Shown: positions 25,426-33,360, counted from the first letter of the stretch. The stretch is DNA of 64,000 bases from JBBSUQ01 sp964389755 (GCA_964389755.1 CAYMEW010000002.1:62001-126000), one strand, 5' to 3'. Numbers and translations: made by a program. The notes: a model not told the origin generated them from the letters alone.

Positions 25426-27746
25426 CAGTTGATCACAACTACTTTTCCGACCTTTTTTCCTTTTCCTTCGTTGGCCGCCGTCCAGATGATGTAAACCCCC
25501 GTTGCGGCGCGCTCCCCGTCAAGCGTGCGACAGTTCCAGGTGGCGGTACCTCCGTTTGAAGTTGTTTTGTAAACCACGTTTCCGGCAGCGTCAGTAATGT
25601 GTACATCTGAATTATAGCGAATTCCCTGGATTGTGACCGGACCATCGAAACCGGGACGCACCGGGTTGGGGAAAACCTGCACATCACTGTATTCCGGGTC
25701 CTCGTATGAAGCATCGGTACGATACGAGATCAGCCCGACGTCCGTAATGATGTAAAGTTCGCCCGACGTCTGGTCAAACTGCATGTCGACAATGTTGTTT
25801 GAGAGCAGCGGTGAATTGTCGGTGTTGAATTCGCGGATAATGTCCAGTCCGTCGGCTGAAAGCAGGAAGATCCCGTTCCCGGAAGTGCCGATCCATTTGC
25901 GGTTTCCGCCGTCCACTTCAATGTCGGAGATGTACGAATTTCCGAGCAGGTACTCAGTATTCCCCTCGAATTCCAGCTTGATGCGCTGCGCGTTGTATTC
26001 GCCCGGTGAAGCATCGAAGATCCCGTCAGAATTGTACAGGATCGCAAAGCCGCTTTCCGTACCGATCCAGATCTCGTTGTCGAAGTCCACCGCGATGGCC
26101 GTCACGTTCGTGGCCGGCAAAGCACCGGAGGTTTCACCGGAGTTGAGTACTTTGTACTTATCATCCGACAGGTTCCCGATCGTTCCGTTATCCTTGAAGC
26201 CGACGAGTCCCACGCCCTGTACGGAATACCATTTGTTCCCGTTGTAATCCACTGCGAGTTCCCCGGTCATTTTGCTTTTCACCGTGGAAGGCATCACGGG
26301 AGCGTACCATTCACCGGAAGAAGTGTATACTTTCAGCGGGTTGTTGCAAAGTCCGTTCACGATCCACAGGTTCCCGGATTCATCATACTGCACATCCGTA
26401 ACCACGGACATCCCGTTGCCCAGACTTGTATTTTCGAGGATCGTATTGTCAACATTAAATGTATCCTGCGTCATTTGCGCAGTATTGTAAATCGTCACCG
26501 GAATGTGCGAATAACTTCCGACGGCCGTTTCATCCGGGTTAACGGGGTTCACCGATCCGCAGTTGTAGTCCCAGATCCGTGCAGGGGTCCACCCGGCGGA
26601 ATTATCCCAGTCGTAGAGCGACCAGCTTTCGTCCTGGAAGCGGTAAAAACCGGCCGGGTTGTAGGTAGCATTACTTCCGCTGATCGAGCCGCCGAAAACC
26701 ACGATTTGGTCGCGGTAACCGCTAAGGCTGTAAAAGGATGATTTCGGCGGTCCCGTAAAATCGAGTTTGATACTTCCGCCTCCGGCGAAGCGCACGAGTC
26801 CCTGGGTATTGTCGGCCAGGAAATAGAGCCCCTGGAAGTGAATCATTTTGTTTACATCGACCGGTCCTCCGAACGAATAGCTATTGATCACGAGGTAGTA
26901 CGAAAAATCCGGGTCATACACGATGGCCGAACCTTCGAGCGCTTCCGTGATTCTTCCGTCCACAACGCTCAGGCCGCGGATTTCGTGCGAAAAATCGGTG
27001 GATGACACGCGTTGCCAGTCTCCATTAGTAGCGACTTGAAAAACCGTGTCTGCTCCATAGTTCTCGTTGATCAGCGAGATATAGAAGTAATCGTCGAGGA
27101 ATTCGATGTCGCCGTAACTCAGCGTGTTCTGAACCGGGAAGCGGTTGTCGGAAACCCACTGTTGCGGATCAGCGAGGGCCGTATTATTCAGCGAACCCTT
27201 GAAAATCTCGTTGGCCGTAAGGGCAAAAATACTGTCGTTCTTAAACGCAATGTCGAGGATCGGTTCGTTGGTAAGTGTTGGATAGTACGTGTCGCGGATC
27301 TCGTTTTTTGCCGGGTTGACGATCACGATCGCAAAATCCGTGGCACAGTAAACATAGTTTCCGTGCGTAACGATCTTGTTAACCCGTTTGCTTCCCTGGA
27401 ATTCCGCGAGTTTGATTGCCGGAATATTGTAGACGCGGTTGTCTTTGATCTTATCGATGTTTCCGTTTTCGTATCCGATGTAAATGGCATCGGAGGCAGG
27501 GTGAAACGCGGCACAGGACAGGGAAATGTCGGAGAGCGAGTTGACCTTGTCCCACAGGCTTTTTTCACCCGATCCGGGATCGTATTCGAGCAGTCCGTCG
27601 CTGAATACGGCGTACACTTTTTCGTTATTGTGGATCACATCGATGGCGCTGCGGGAGGGAACGTGCAGGCGCCACTGCCCGGTACCTATCTGGGCGAGTG
27701 AAACGGAGAAAGACAAAAGGCTGCAAAAGAAAGCGATAAAGCGCAT
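25425..27746 (-). CDS. porZ: PorZ-like T9SS component (beta-propeller protein)
   Basis: The ATG at 27746 begins a signal peptide (MRFIAFFCSLLSFSVSLAQ) and gives 773 residues, close to the size of P. gingivalis PorZ. The sequence starts GTGQWRLHVPSRSAIDV and runs through two beta-propeller regions with repeated units such as IWIGTESGFAILYNSDG and RKWIGTSGNGIFLLSADG. It ends in a type A-like sorting domain (DVQVFPNPVRPGFDGPV). PorZ sits on the surface and helps the T9SS attachment complex finish substrates. It is co-transcribed with recO. The longer upstream frame is not needed. Confidence 0.85.
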   Translation of the reverse strand: MRFIAFFCSLLSFSVSLAQIGTGQWRLHVPSRSAIDVIHNNEKVYAVFSDGLLEYDPGSGEKSLWDKVNSLSDISLSCAAFHPASDAIYIGYENGNIDKIKDNRVYNIPAIKLAEFQGSKRVNKIVTHGNYVYCATDFAIVIVNPAKNEIRDTYYPTLTNEPILDIAFKNDSIFALTANEIFKGSLNNTALADPQQWVSDNRFPVQNTLSYGDIEFLDDYFYISLINENYGADTVFQVATNGDWQRVSSTDFSHEIRGLSVVDGRITEALEGSAIVYDPDFSYYLVINSYSFGGPVDVNKMIHFQGLYFLADNTQGLVRFAGGGSIKLDFTGPPKSSFYSLSGYRDQIVVFGGSISGSNATYNPAGFYRFQDESWSLYDWDNSAGWTPARIWDYNCGSVNPVNPDETAVGSYSHIPVTIYNTAQMTQDTFNVDNTILENTSLGNGMSVVTDVQYDESGNLWIVNGLCNNPLKVYTSSGEWYAPVMPSTVKSKMTGELAVDYNGNKWYSVQGVGLVGFKDNGTIGNLSDDKYKVLNSGETSGALPATNVTAIAVDFDNEIWIGTESGFAILYNSDGIFDASPGEYNAQRIKLEFEGNTEYLLGNSYISDIEVDGGNRKWIGTSGNGIFLLSADGLDIIREFNTDNSPLLSNNIVDMQFDQTSGELYIITDVGLISYRTDASYEDPEYSDVQVFPNPVRPGFDGPVTIQGIRYNSDVHITDAAGNVVYKTTSNGGTATWNCRTLDGERAATGVYIIWTAANEGKGKKVGKVVVIN

Positions 27747-27824
27747 GGAACGTGTGAATTTTCTGCCGATAGAACGGGGAAAGTACAAATTTATTGGAAG
27801 AAATGAGAAATGGAAGGCAAAACT

Positions 27825-27854
27825 TTGAAAAATTGCGAAAATGGCATATCTTTG
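27825..27854 (+). promoter_or_regulatory. consensus Bacteroidota promoter for the tRNA-Arg locus
   Basis: TTG (27825-27827), exactly 19 bp, then TATCTTTG (27847-27854) matches TTG-N19-TANNTTTG. It points toward the tRNA that starts 90 bp downstream and probably transcribes the partial tRNA copy as well. Confidence 0.75.
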
Positions 27855-27888
27855 CGGGCTCTCAGCGGCCAAAGTGCCGTACAGAGAA

Positions 27889-27910
27889 TGGCTCCGTGGC
27901 GCAACTGAAT
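27889..27910 (+). repeat. partial 5' copy of the tRNA-Arg gene
   Basis: These 22 bases are identical to 27944-27965, the acceptor 5' strand and D-arm start of the tRNA 55 bp downstream. The copy then diverges and cannot fold as a complete tRNA. It lies within the transcript expected from the promoter at 27825. Confidence 0.75.
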
Positions 27911-27944
27911 CATTTGAGATTTAGTCGCACCATTCGCCAAAACT

Positions 27945-28018
27945 GGCTCCGTGGCGCAACTGAATAGCGCATCAGATTTCGGCTCTGAGGGTTGGGGGTT
28001 TGAATCCCTCCGGGGTCA
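27945..28018 (+). tRNA. tRNA-Arg (anticodon UCG)
   Basis: The cloverleaf is readable. The acceptor is GGCTCCG/CGGGGTC (two G-U pairs) and the D-stem is GCGC/GCGC. The anticodon stem is TCAGA/TCTGA around TTTCGGC, giving UCG, and the T-stem is GGGGG/CCCTC-like with loop TTTGAAT. The discriminator base is A, and CCA is not encoded. It is the integration site of the element to its right. Confidence 0.92.
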
Positions 28019-28025
28019 CGAAAGG

Positions 28026-28057
28026 AACCCGGTTCATCGCAGATGAGCCGGGTTTTT
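28026..28057 (+). terminator. terminator after tRNA-Arg
   Basis: A long hairpin AACCCGG-T-TCATC / GATGA-G-CCGGGTT with a three-base loop, followed by a T-run, starts 8 bp after the tRNA. Confidence 0.8.
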
Positions 28058-28112
28058 CTTTTGGTCGCGTGGAAAGCTCGCTTTTCTAAGCGGACGAGAG
28101 AAAAAACCCCGG

Positions 28113-28194
28113 CAGTACACCGAGGTGTGATGTCGGGCGGGTTCCCATGCTCATTATTGACAATTGCTGAACTTTCTGAAACTTTGGACACCCG
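28113..28194. repeat. 82-bp repeat, copy 1
   Basis: It matches 29703-29783 with only a few differences (one base shorter there). It contains GTCGGGCGGGTTCC and ATGCTCATTATTGAC. Copy 1 precedes the intact RhuM-Fic gene by about 125 bp; copy 2 is joined directly to a RhuM remnant. Confidence 0.85.
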
Positions 28195-28318
28195 AAAGGA
28201 TCGTATTGTGATATAAAAACTAATTATTATCTTAATGATTCTTTTGGTTTTAATCACGCAGGTTTATTTGAAACGGCAATCTTTCCTTAAATTCACTTAT
28301 CCGTAAGCCCAGCTAAAA

Positions 28319-29281
28319 ATGAATGAAATCCAAATCTATAGATCGGAAAATTCTGAAATAGAGATCAAAGTTCAATTTGAGAACGATACTGTCTGGCTTT
28401 CGCAGGAACAGTTAGTTGCTCTGTTCGAGCGAGATCAGTCTGTAATATCACGCCACATTCGTAATGTTTTTAGGACCGGCGAATTGGATGAAAAAAGCAA
28501 TATGCAAAAAATGCATATTGCAAATGCGGATCGGCCAGTGACATTTTACAACCTGGATGTGATTATTTCGGTCGGGTATCGGGTCAACTCAAAACAAGGT
28601 ATCCGCTTTCGGCAATGGGCCACACAACGCTTAAAAGAATACTTGGTTCAGGGATTCGCCATCAACAAGCAGCGCCTGGACCAATTGAATAAGCTCGTTA
28701 ATATTGTTGGCCGGGCACAGGACACTAAAGAAATGCAATTACCGGAAGCGAAGGGTCTGCTTGAAATTTTGACCAATTATACCCGTAGCTTCGTATTGCT
28801 CAATCAGTTCGACAGCAATAGTCTAAAATCGGAAAAACTGAGCACGGATATCACCTACGAAATTGAATACGAAGATGCGAAAACAGCTATTGCAGAATTA
28901 AAACGGCAATTAATCAATAAGAACGAGGCCACAGAATTGTTCGGCAACGAAAAAGACAAAAGCTTCGAAGGGACCTTAAAAAGTGTAGTGCAGACCTTCG
29001 ACGGTCAGTATTTGTACGGAAGCATCGAAGAGCAGGCAGCACACCTCTTGTATTTCGTCATCAAGAACCATTCGTTCAGTGATGGAAACAAACGGATCGG
29101 CGCGTTTTTGTTCATCTGGTTCCTGGAGAAAAACAAACACCGCTTCAAAACAAATGGCGAATTGAAGATCAATGACAATGCGCTTACAGCTTTGGCTTTG
29201 CTCGTTGCGCAAAGTGATCCGGCTGACAAAAATTTAATTGTTGGGTTAATTTGTAACCTGATTAATGATCCTGGTGTTTGA
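28319..29281 (+). CDS. RhuM-Fic fusion protein (virulence RhuM N-terminus, Fic/Doc C-terminus)
   Basis: The protein has 320 residues. The N-terminal RhuM domain (about residues 10-125) has VWLSQEQLVALFERD and the RPVTFYNLDVIISVGYRV motif. A linker precedes a Fic domain with the active-site loop HSFSDGNKRIGAF at residues 251-263 (His251, Asp255, Asn257, Arg259). Fic enzymes transfer AMP or other nucleotides to proteins; the Doc-like subtype phosphorylates EF-Tu. No separate antitoxin gene and no obvious (S/T)xxxE(G/N) inhibitory helix were identified. The gene is the sole cargo between the tRNA-derived repeats, with a terminator about 80 bp downstream. Confidence 0.85.
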   Translation: MNEIQIYRSENSEIEIKVQFENDTVWLSQEQLVALFERDQSVISRHIRNVFRTGELDEKSNMQKMHIANADRPVTFYNLDVIISVGYRVNSKQGIRFRQWATQRLKEYLVQGFAINKQRLDQLNKLVNIVGRAQDTKEMQLPEAKGLLEILTNYTRSFVLLNQFDSNSLKSEKLSTDITYEIEYEDAKTAIAELKRQLINKNEATELFGNEKDKSFEGTLKSVVQTFDGQYLYGSIEEQAAHLLYFVIKNHSFSDGNKRIGAFLFIWFLEKNKHRFKTNGELKINDNALTALALLVAQSDPADKNLIVGLICNLINDPGV

Positions 29282-29360
29282 GGATAGGTGTACTTCGAGT
29301 ATAACCTCCAAATCCTCCCTCAAAACCTTAGAAATCTCTCCCTCCGGGGTCACTCTGATA

Positions 29361-29389
29361 AAACGCTTCCGCTTTGCGGAGGCGTTTTT
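29361..29389 (+). terminator. rho-independent terminator
   Basis: Hairpin AACGC-T-TCCGC / GCGGA-G-GCGTT with a short TTT loop and a following T-run, starting 8 bp after the right tRNA-end repeat. Confidence 0.75.
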
Positions 29390-29491
29390 CATTTCCGGTC
29401 GGCCCGAATTTATTCGCGAACGGCTGCAAAGAAAAATGCCGCAATCGGACGCAGGCGGATTGAAGTGTTTTATCCACTGCACGTACTGACA

Positions 29492-29587
29492 GGGGATCAT
29501 GAGTTAATCCCATCCGGGTTCTATACTCTTATGGGCAATGCGTAAGGATCATGCAGATAATTCATCGGGTTACACAAAAAGAAAAAG
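29492..29587. repeat. about 95-bp repeat, copy 1
   Basis: It is similar to 30810-30908: both carry CATGAGTTAATCCCAT, a TTCTATRCTCTTATGRGCAA core, then CGGGTTACACAAA and GAAAAAG. About 80% identity is judged by eye. It lies in gene-free accessory DNA. Confidence 0.7.
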
Positions 29588-29702
29588 CAAATTACTGTAG
29601 TGGTTCGCTTTTTCTTTTTCCCTCGAAATCGCTCTCACACTCACACTTTTTCAAAGCGCTTTTCGTTTAGTGTGAGGTCCGGGAGTGAACAGGTAATCAG
29701 TG

Positions 29703-29783
29703 CAGTCCACTGAGGTGTGATGTCGGGCGGGTTCCATGCTCATTATTGACAATTGCTGAACTTTCTGAAACTTTGGACACCCG
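29703..29783. repeat. 82-bp repeat, copy 2
   Basis: This is the second copy of 28113-28194. It is fused at its right end directly to codon 25 or so of a degenerate RhuM gene, so the sequence between repeat and gene start seen in copy 1 has been lost. Confidence 0.85.
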
Positions 29784-30040
29784 TCTGGCTTTCGCAGAGC
29801 CAGATTACTGAACTCTTTCAGCGGGATAGAACCGTCATCACGAAGCATATCAATAGATATTCAAAGACAACGAACTTGACAAAAAAAGCAATGTGCAAAA
29901 AATGCACATTGCAAATGCGGATCGGCCAGTGACATTTTACAACCTGGATGTGATCATTTCGGCAGGGTATAGGGTCAACTCAAAACAAGGCATTCGGTTC
30001 CGGCAATGGGCCACACAACGCCTAAAAGAATACTTGGTTC
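29783..30040 (+). pseudogene. RhuM-domain remnant, frameshifted and truncated at both ends
   Basis: It translates as VWLSQSQITELFQRD, then after a one-base loss near 29855 continues in another frame as IFKDNELDKKSN and RPVTFYNLDVII, ending at EYLV. That corresponds to residues 25-110 of the intact RhuM-Fic gene at 28319. The 3' part is almost identical in DNA while the 5' part is diverged, so it may derive from a related but distinct copy. No Fic part remains. Confidence 0.85.
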
Positions 30041-30188
30041 CATGTTCGTTATAAGCAATGCGCATAGGATCACGAAAAAAAGGGAAGCGTAATCGACAGC
30101 TTCCCTTTTTTACTTTCTTCTCTTCCCACTTGAATACGAGAATTTCCTCAACCATAAAATTGAATCTGAAAGTTATATCCGGTTCTTC

Positions 30189-30356
30189 TTATTTCTTGAT
30201 CGCGATAAGTCCGATGATTCCAGTGATTACTACGAGAGCAATGAAAATAAAGAATATAACTTTTGCTATGGAAGCCGCTGCTGATGCGACCCCTCCAAAT
30301 CCGAATATCGCAGCTACAAGTGCGATAACAAGAAATACTGCTGTCCATTTTAACAT
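30189..30356 (-). CDS. DUF1328 small membrane protein
   Basis: A 55-residue frame from ATG 30356 to TAA 30189 reads MLKWTAVFLVIALVAAIFG, then FGGVASAAASIAKVIFFIFI, ending in IAIKK. Two membrane spans and the GVASAAASIAKV motif match the DUF1328 (YtjA-like) family, whose usual length is 50-60 residues. The family often responds to envelope or osmotic stress; a role here is not shown. Confidence 0.85.
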   Translation of the reverse strand: MLKWTAVFLVIALVAAIFGFGGVASAAASIAKVIFFIFIALVVITGIIGLIAIKK

Positions 30357-30943
30357 GATACCTGATTTTTAGTGAATAATTTTTATATCTTCTAAACAAG
30401 AAACAACGTTCATATTCTTTTAGCTAATATTTTAGGGTTATTTAACAGGCTTCAGACCCTGAAAATTCAATGAAGCTCTGCGCGGGTAATTGTTAAATCC
30501 CTCAATATTCACTCTCACTCCGATAGCTATCGGGACGCTCTATTTTCGGGGATTTTTAGAGTGAGAACCGCTATTTTTAGTTGACTTAACGATCTTTGTT
30601 ATCGACTGATTTTGTTGCGATCCATAAGACGGCTACAACAATCCATAATTTGACTACACGGGCCCGGGTGACATTGTTGAACTTTGCAGTATAAAATTTA
30701 AATACAATATCAACACAAAGTAAAATTGCCCTTTTTACCGGTGGTAGCCGTGGCCTGGGCAGGGATATGGCGGAATGTCGGGTTCTATGCTCGTTATGAA
30801 CGATGCCTAGGGGATCGATCATGAGTTAATCCCATTCGGATTCTATGCTCTTATGAGCAAGTGCGAAGGAGGTCACGCAAATAATCCTCCGGGTTACACA
30901 AAGAAAAAGTATATTAGTGCAGAACCGTTAGGGTTGATACAGA
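30357..30943. other. gene-free accessory stretch with palindrome and repeats
   Basis: No convincing coding frame is seen. It holds a perfect 14-bp palindrome CCGATAGCTATCGG at 30520-30533, the second copy of the 95-bp repeat (30810-30908), and two copies of a core resembling GGTTCTATGCTCGTTATGA (30780 and 30838). I see no RNA gene. Confidence 0.5.
30810..30908. repeat. about 95-bp repeat, copy 2
   Basis: Counterpart of 29492-29587, ending 35 bp before the 30944 gene. Both copies end in CGGGTTACACAAA. Confidence 0.7.
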
Positions 30944-31312
30944 ATGACAATTAAACAAACTATAAAATATTACTTTTTGGCTTTGATTGCACCTCTAATC
31001 GGTGGGGTAATATTATCTGTAGTATTGTCTATGATGAATAATGACAAGCATATTTTGATATTAATACTTGTTGGAACGATGCTTGCCACAATAGGATGCT
31101 CAATCTTGAATTTGATGTATTTTCTACCTCAATCATTCACTAAATATAAGTTTATTTTACCCGGAATAGTATCCGTAATTATTGTAGCATATGAATACAG
31201 AATGAACTTATCAGATTTGTTAATATTTGAATTTTATGGGGTGATAAATTTGGTATCAGGAGTAATTTGGACCTCAAAAATGAATTTGAAACTAAAAAGA
31301 AAAGAACACTAA
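30944..31312 (+). CDS. small membrane protein, hypothetical
   Basis: The 122-residue protein has four predicted spans (FLALIAPLIGGVILSVVLSM; ILILILVGTMLATIGC; ILPGIVSVIIVAY; YGVINLVSGVIW) and a basic tail. The base composition is clearly more AT-rich than the flanking core genes, indicating acquired DNA. The family is not recognised. Confidence 0.55.
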   Translation: MTIKQTIKYYFLALIAPLIGGVILSVVLSMMNNDKHILILILVGTMLATIGCSILNLMYFLPQSFTKYKFILPGIVSVIIVAYEYRMNLSDLLIFEFYGVINLVSGVIWTSKMNLKLKRKEH

Positions 31313-31382
31313 CTTCTACGATGCACTCAACGACCTTCACGAACAAAAAAGTGAACAACAAAAAACTAAATAATAAAGTATC

Positions 31383-31838
31383 ATGACAACAGAAAAAACA
31401 CTTTTTCTCTTAATTTCGTTTATTCTTTTTACCCGAACTGTAACAGGACAAACAGAGCTACCACCACCAATGGCAATGCCTTCGGACAGTAGTATTATTC
31501 TAGTGGACAAAATAATTGAAGTCACAAATCACGAAAAATATTTTATTGACTATTGCACGAAAAAAGTAAAAGCCTATTCTATAGAAAATAATTGGACATC
31601 AGAAAAGACAAATCAGATTTTAGAAAGTGTCAAGTTTAAAAATTACAAATTGACAATTTATAATTCATATGCGTTTTATTCAATTGACCACCTAAAATCA
31701 TTGCTTGATGTTTTGGTTTTATTAAAAAAAGACGCAAAAAATAGCATGACCATGATTTTGACAAATACTATGATGCAAAGTAATTTGGATTTGTTTGTTG
31801 AAGGTGTAATTGAAGGTAAATACGTTACTTCAAAATAG
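31383..31838 (+). CDS. secreted hypothetical protein
   Basis: The 151-residue protein has a signal peptide (MTTEKTLFLLISFILFTRT, cleaved near TGQ). The mature part is helical with no recognised domain (IIEVTNHEKYFIDYCTKKV; HLKSLLDVLVLLKKDAK). It is AT-rich like its neighbours and probably belongs to the same acquired segment. Confidence 0.55.
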   Translation: MTTEKTLFLLISFILFTRTVTGQTELPPPMAMPSDSSIILVDKIIEVTNHEKYFIDYCTKKVKAYSIENNWTSEKTNQILESVKFKNYKLTIYNSYAFYSIDHLKSLLDVLVLLKKDAKNSMTMILTNTMMQSNLDLFVEGVIEGKYVTSK

Positions 31839-32013
31839 GCAAAGCGGCGTACAAAAACGCCTATAGCAAATGCGGTTGAATGCTTAAAAATGAAGAAATT
31901 TCAACTAAATAAGTTTACGGTAGGCGGATAAGAAAGCGGTATCAAAACCTCGCACTACGCATAGCCAAACCGTCAGCAACCATAACGGCTTCCAGATATT
32001 CCAGGTAACAAAA

Positions 32014-32049
32014 TTGCAATTGATGCGTTATTGGTGTATATTTACACCA
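32014..32049 (+). promoter_or_regulatory. promoter with overlapping palindromic operator of the ParDE pair
   Basis: TTG (32014-32016), 20 bp, TATATTTA (32037-32044) forms a promoter. The -7 box lies inside a perfect inverted repeat TGGTGTA-TATT-TACACCA (32032-32049), 14 bp before the antitoxin ATG. This is what autoregulation by a ParD-type antitoxin would need. Confidence 0.7.
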
Positions 32050-32063
32050 CACAGCATGATAAC

Positions 32064-32303
32064 ATGAAACGACAAAGCATTTCATTTACAGAACCAAATG
32101 ACGAATGGTTAAAAAATCAAATTGCCAATAAGGAATATTCAAGTAAAAGTGAACTTGTAAACGATTTGATTAGACAAGCGCGAAATCAGCAACGACAAAT
32201 TGATTGGATTAGATTGAAACTTGAAAAAGCGGAAGAAAGCGGATTTACTTCGGATTCTCGTGCTCAGATTTTAAAGCAATCCAAAGACTTACTTGATGAG
32301 TGA
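32064..32303 (+). CDS. ParD-like type II antitoxin
   Basis: The 79-residue protein starts at ATG 32064 (MKRQSISFTEPNDEWLKNQI); the frame upstream to 32031 runs through the operator. It has a ribbon-helix-helix N-terminus with EYSSKSELVNDLIRQAR, then a charged helical tail that would wrap the toxin. The ORF overlaps the toxin start by 8 nt. It would bind the palindrome just upstream and repress its own operon. Confidence 0.85.
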   Translation: MKRQSISFTEPNDEWLKNQIANKEYSSKSELVNDLIRQARNQQRQIDWIRLKLEKAEESGFTSDSRAQILKQSKDLLDE

Positions 32304-32583
32304 ATATAAACTCAGTAATTCAGCAAAGGAAGATTTGATAAGGATTCACCATTTCGGAGTTAAAAAATTTGGCATTAAACAAGCTGACAAGTATTTCAAT
32401 TCTTTCTTTGACTATTTTGAAATCATTGCCGAGAGACCGCTGTCATTCGAAGCAGTGGACTTTATTAAATTGGGTTATCGTCGATGTGTTTGTGGAGTTG
32501 ACAGTATCTATTTCAAATTAAACGGAGAAATTACGGAGATAATGGCCATCATAGGAAGACAGGATCTGAATCAATTGCTCTAA
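32296..32583 (+). CDS. ParE/RelE-superfamily toxin
   Basis: The 95-residue protein from ATG 32296 (MSEYKLSNSAKEDLIRIHHF) has the ParE fold pattern: AKEDLIRIHHFGVKKFG, then RPLSFEAVDFIKLGYRRCVCG and the C-terminal IMAIIGRQD. ParE proteins poison DNA gyrase; the RelE branch cuts mRNA. The lack of RelE catalytic residues favours ParE, by judgement. It is translationally coupled to its antitoxin. Confidence 0.87.
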   Translation: MSEYKLSNSAKEDLIRIHHFGVKKFGIKQADKYFNSFFDYFEIIAERPLSFEAVDFIKLGYRRCVCGVDSIYFKLNGEITEIMAIIGRQDLNQLL

Positions 32584-32703
32584 CCGCCAAATGCACTAAG
32601 TTTGTTAAACGTCTGTGCCTATTGCCAACCTTAACTAAAAACCACGGATTGAACGACCATACGCGGAGTTCCGTGTCTCCCAGGTTGAGAACCGTTATAC
32701 GTA

Positions 32704-33360
32704 ATGAAGAAAAGAGCACTAATTAAAATAGTCATCAGTGTAGGTGTTATTATTACCATTTGGGAAATATGTCGGGTCACAGGAATGATTCAACTTTACA
32801 AGGTTCCAACAAGTGGAAATACCCCCAATATAAACCCGGGTGATAATATCTTCGCTACCAATCTCATTGATTACGGGCGTTTAGATTTTATTTGCTATGA
32901 TTTCAATGATCCAAAGTTCGGAAAAGGCATTTGGATACGGAGGGTCTGTGGCCTTCCTGGAGATACGGTAAAAATGGAGAACGGGACATTTTTTGTTAAC
33001 GGAAGAAATATGGACCATACAATAACACTTAAGCATGATTATGTTGTTCAATCTGGCGTCGCCCACAGGCTTATTGACGATTTTACGTTTCCTTTTTGTT
33101 TTCCGAACTCGGATTCATGTAGAATAGCCATCGAAGACGGTCAAGTTACTCCTGATCTCAATGCTCATAAATTTATAAATAATGAAAAAGGGGTGCTTCA
33201 TAAGTCCTTTAATCAAAATTGGAGTCTGGACAATTTCGGTCCTCTGGTGGTGCCAAATGGCATGCTATTTTTATTGGGAGATAACAGAAGTAATAGTGTT
33301 GATTCCAGATTGACAGGATTCACCAATGTAGAAGATGTTGTTGGAGTGGTTGTCGAATAA
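32704..33360 (+). CDS. S26 signal peptidase-like protein, probably catalytically inactive
   Basis: The 218-residue protein has an N-terminal anchor and the S26 layout: YKVPTSGNTPNINPGD, then WIRRVCGLPGDTV, and finally FLLGDNRSNSVDSR. In active enzymes the first motif carries the nucleophile in SM and the second a Lys before RV(I)GLPGD. Here the aligned positions read Gly-Asn and Arg. The third box is intact. The fold is clear but the Ser/Lys dyad seems lost, unless the neighbouring Ser takes over. It lies among AT-rich acquired genes. Confidence 0.75.
   Translation: MKKRALIKIVISVGVIITIWEICRVTGMIQLYKVPTSGNTPNINPGDNIFATNLIDYGRLDFICYDFNDPKFGKGIWIRRVCGLPGDTVKMENGTFFVNGRNMDHTITLKHDYVVQSGVAHRLIDDFTFPFCFPNSDSCRIAIEDGQVTPDLNAHKFINNEKGVLHKSFNQNWSLDNFGPLVVPNGMLFLLGDNRSNSVDSRLTGFTNVEDVVGVVVE

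Larger units (their letters stand above)
28005..29353 (+). mobile_element. small tRNA-Arg-integrated element carrying a RhuM-Fic gene
   Basis: The 15-bp sequence TCCCTCCGGGGTCAC at the tRNA 3' end (28005-28019) recurs exactly at 29339-29353. The RhuM-Fic gene is the only gene between them. This is the usual picture of attL/attR at a tRNA 3' end. No integrase lies between the repeats, so the element would be a decayed or satellite-type insertion. Hairpin terminators follow both copies; the one after the right copy (29361-29389) may be the tRNA's original terminator. Confidence 0.6.

Noticed and set aside
29937..30155. 72-codon minus-strand frame over the RhuM remnant
   Set aside because: It is antisense to the recognisable RhuM remnant and resembles nothing else.
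32584..32703. Possible integron attC-like hairpin between the ParE-like toxin and the signal-peptidase-like gene (ends in GTTATAC, with inverted CACGGA/TCCGTG)
   Set aside because: The outer arms do not pair as RYYYAAC/GTTRRRY, neighbouring cassettes lack matching sites, and no integron integrase is in the window.
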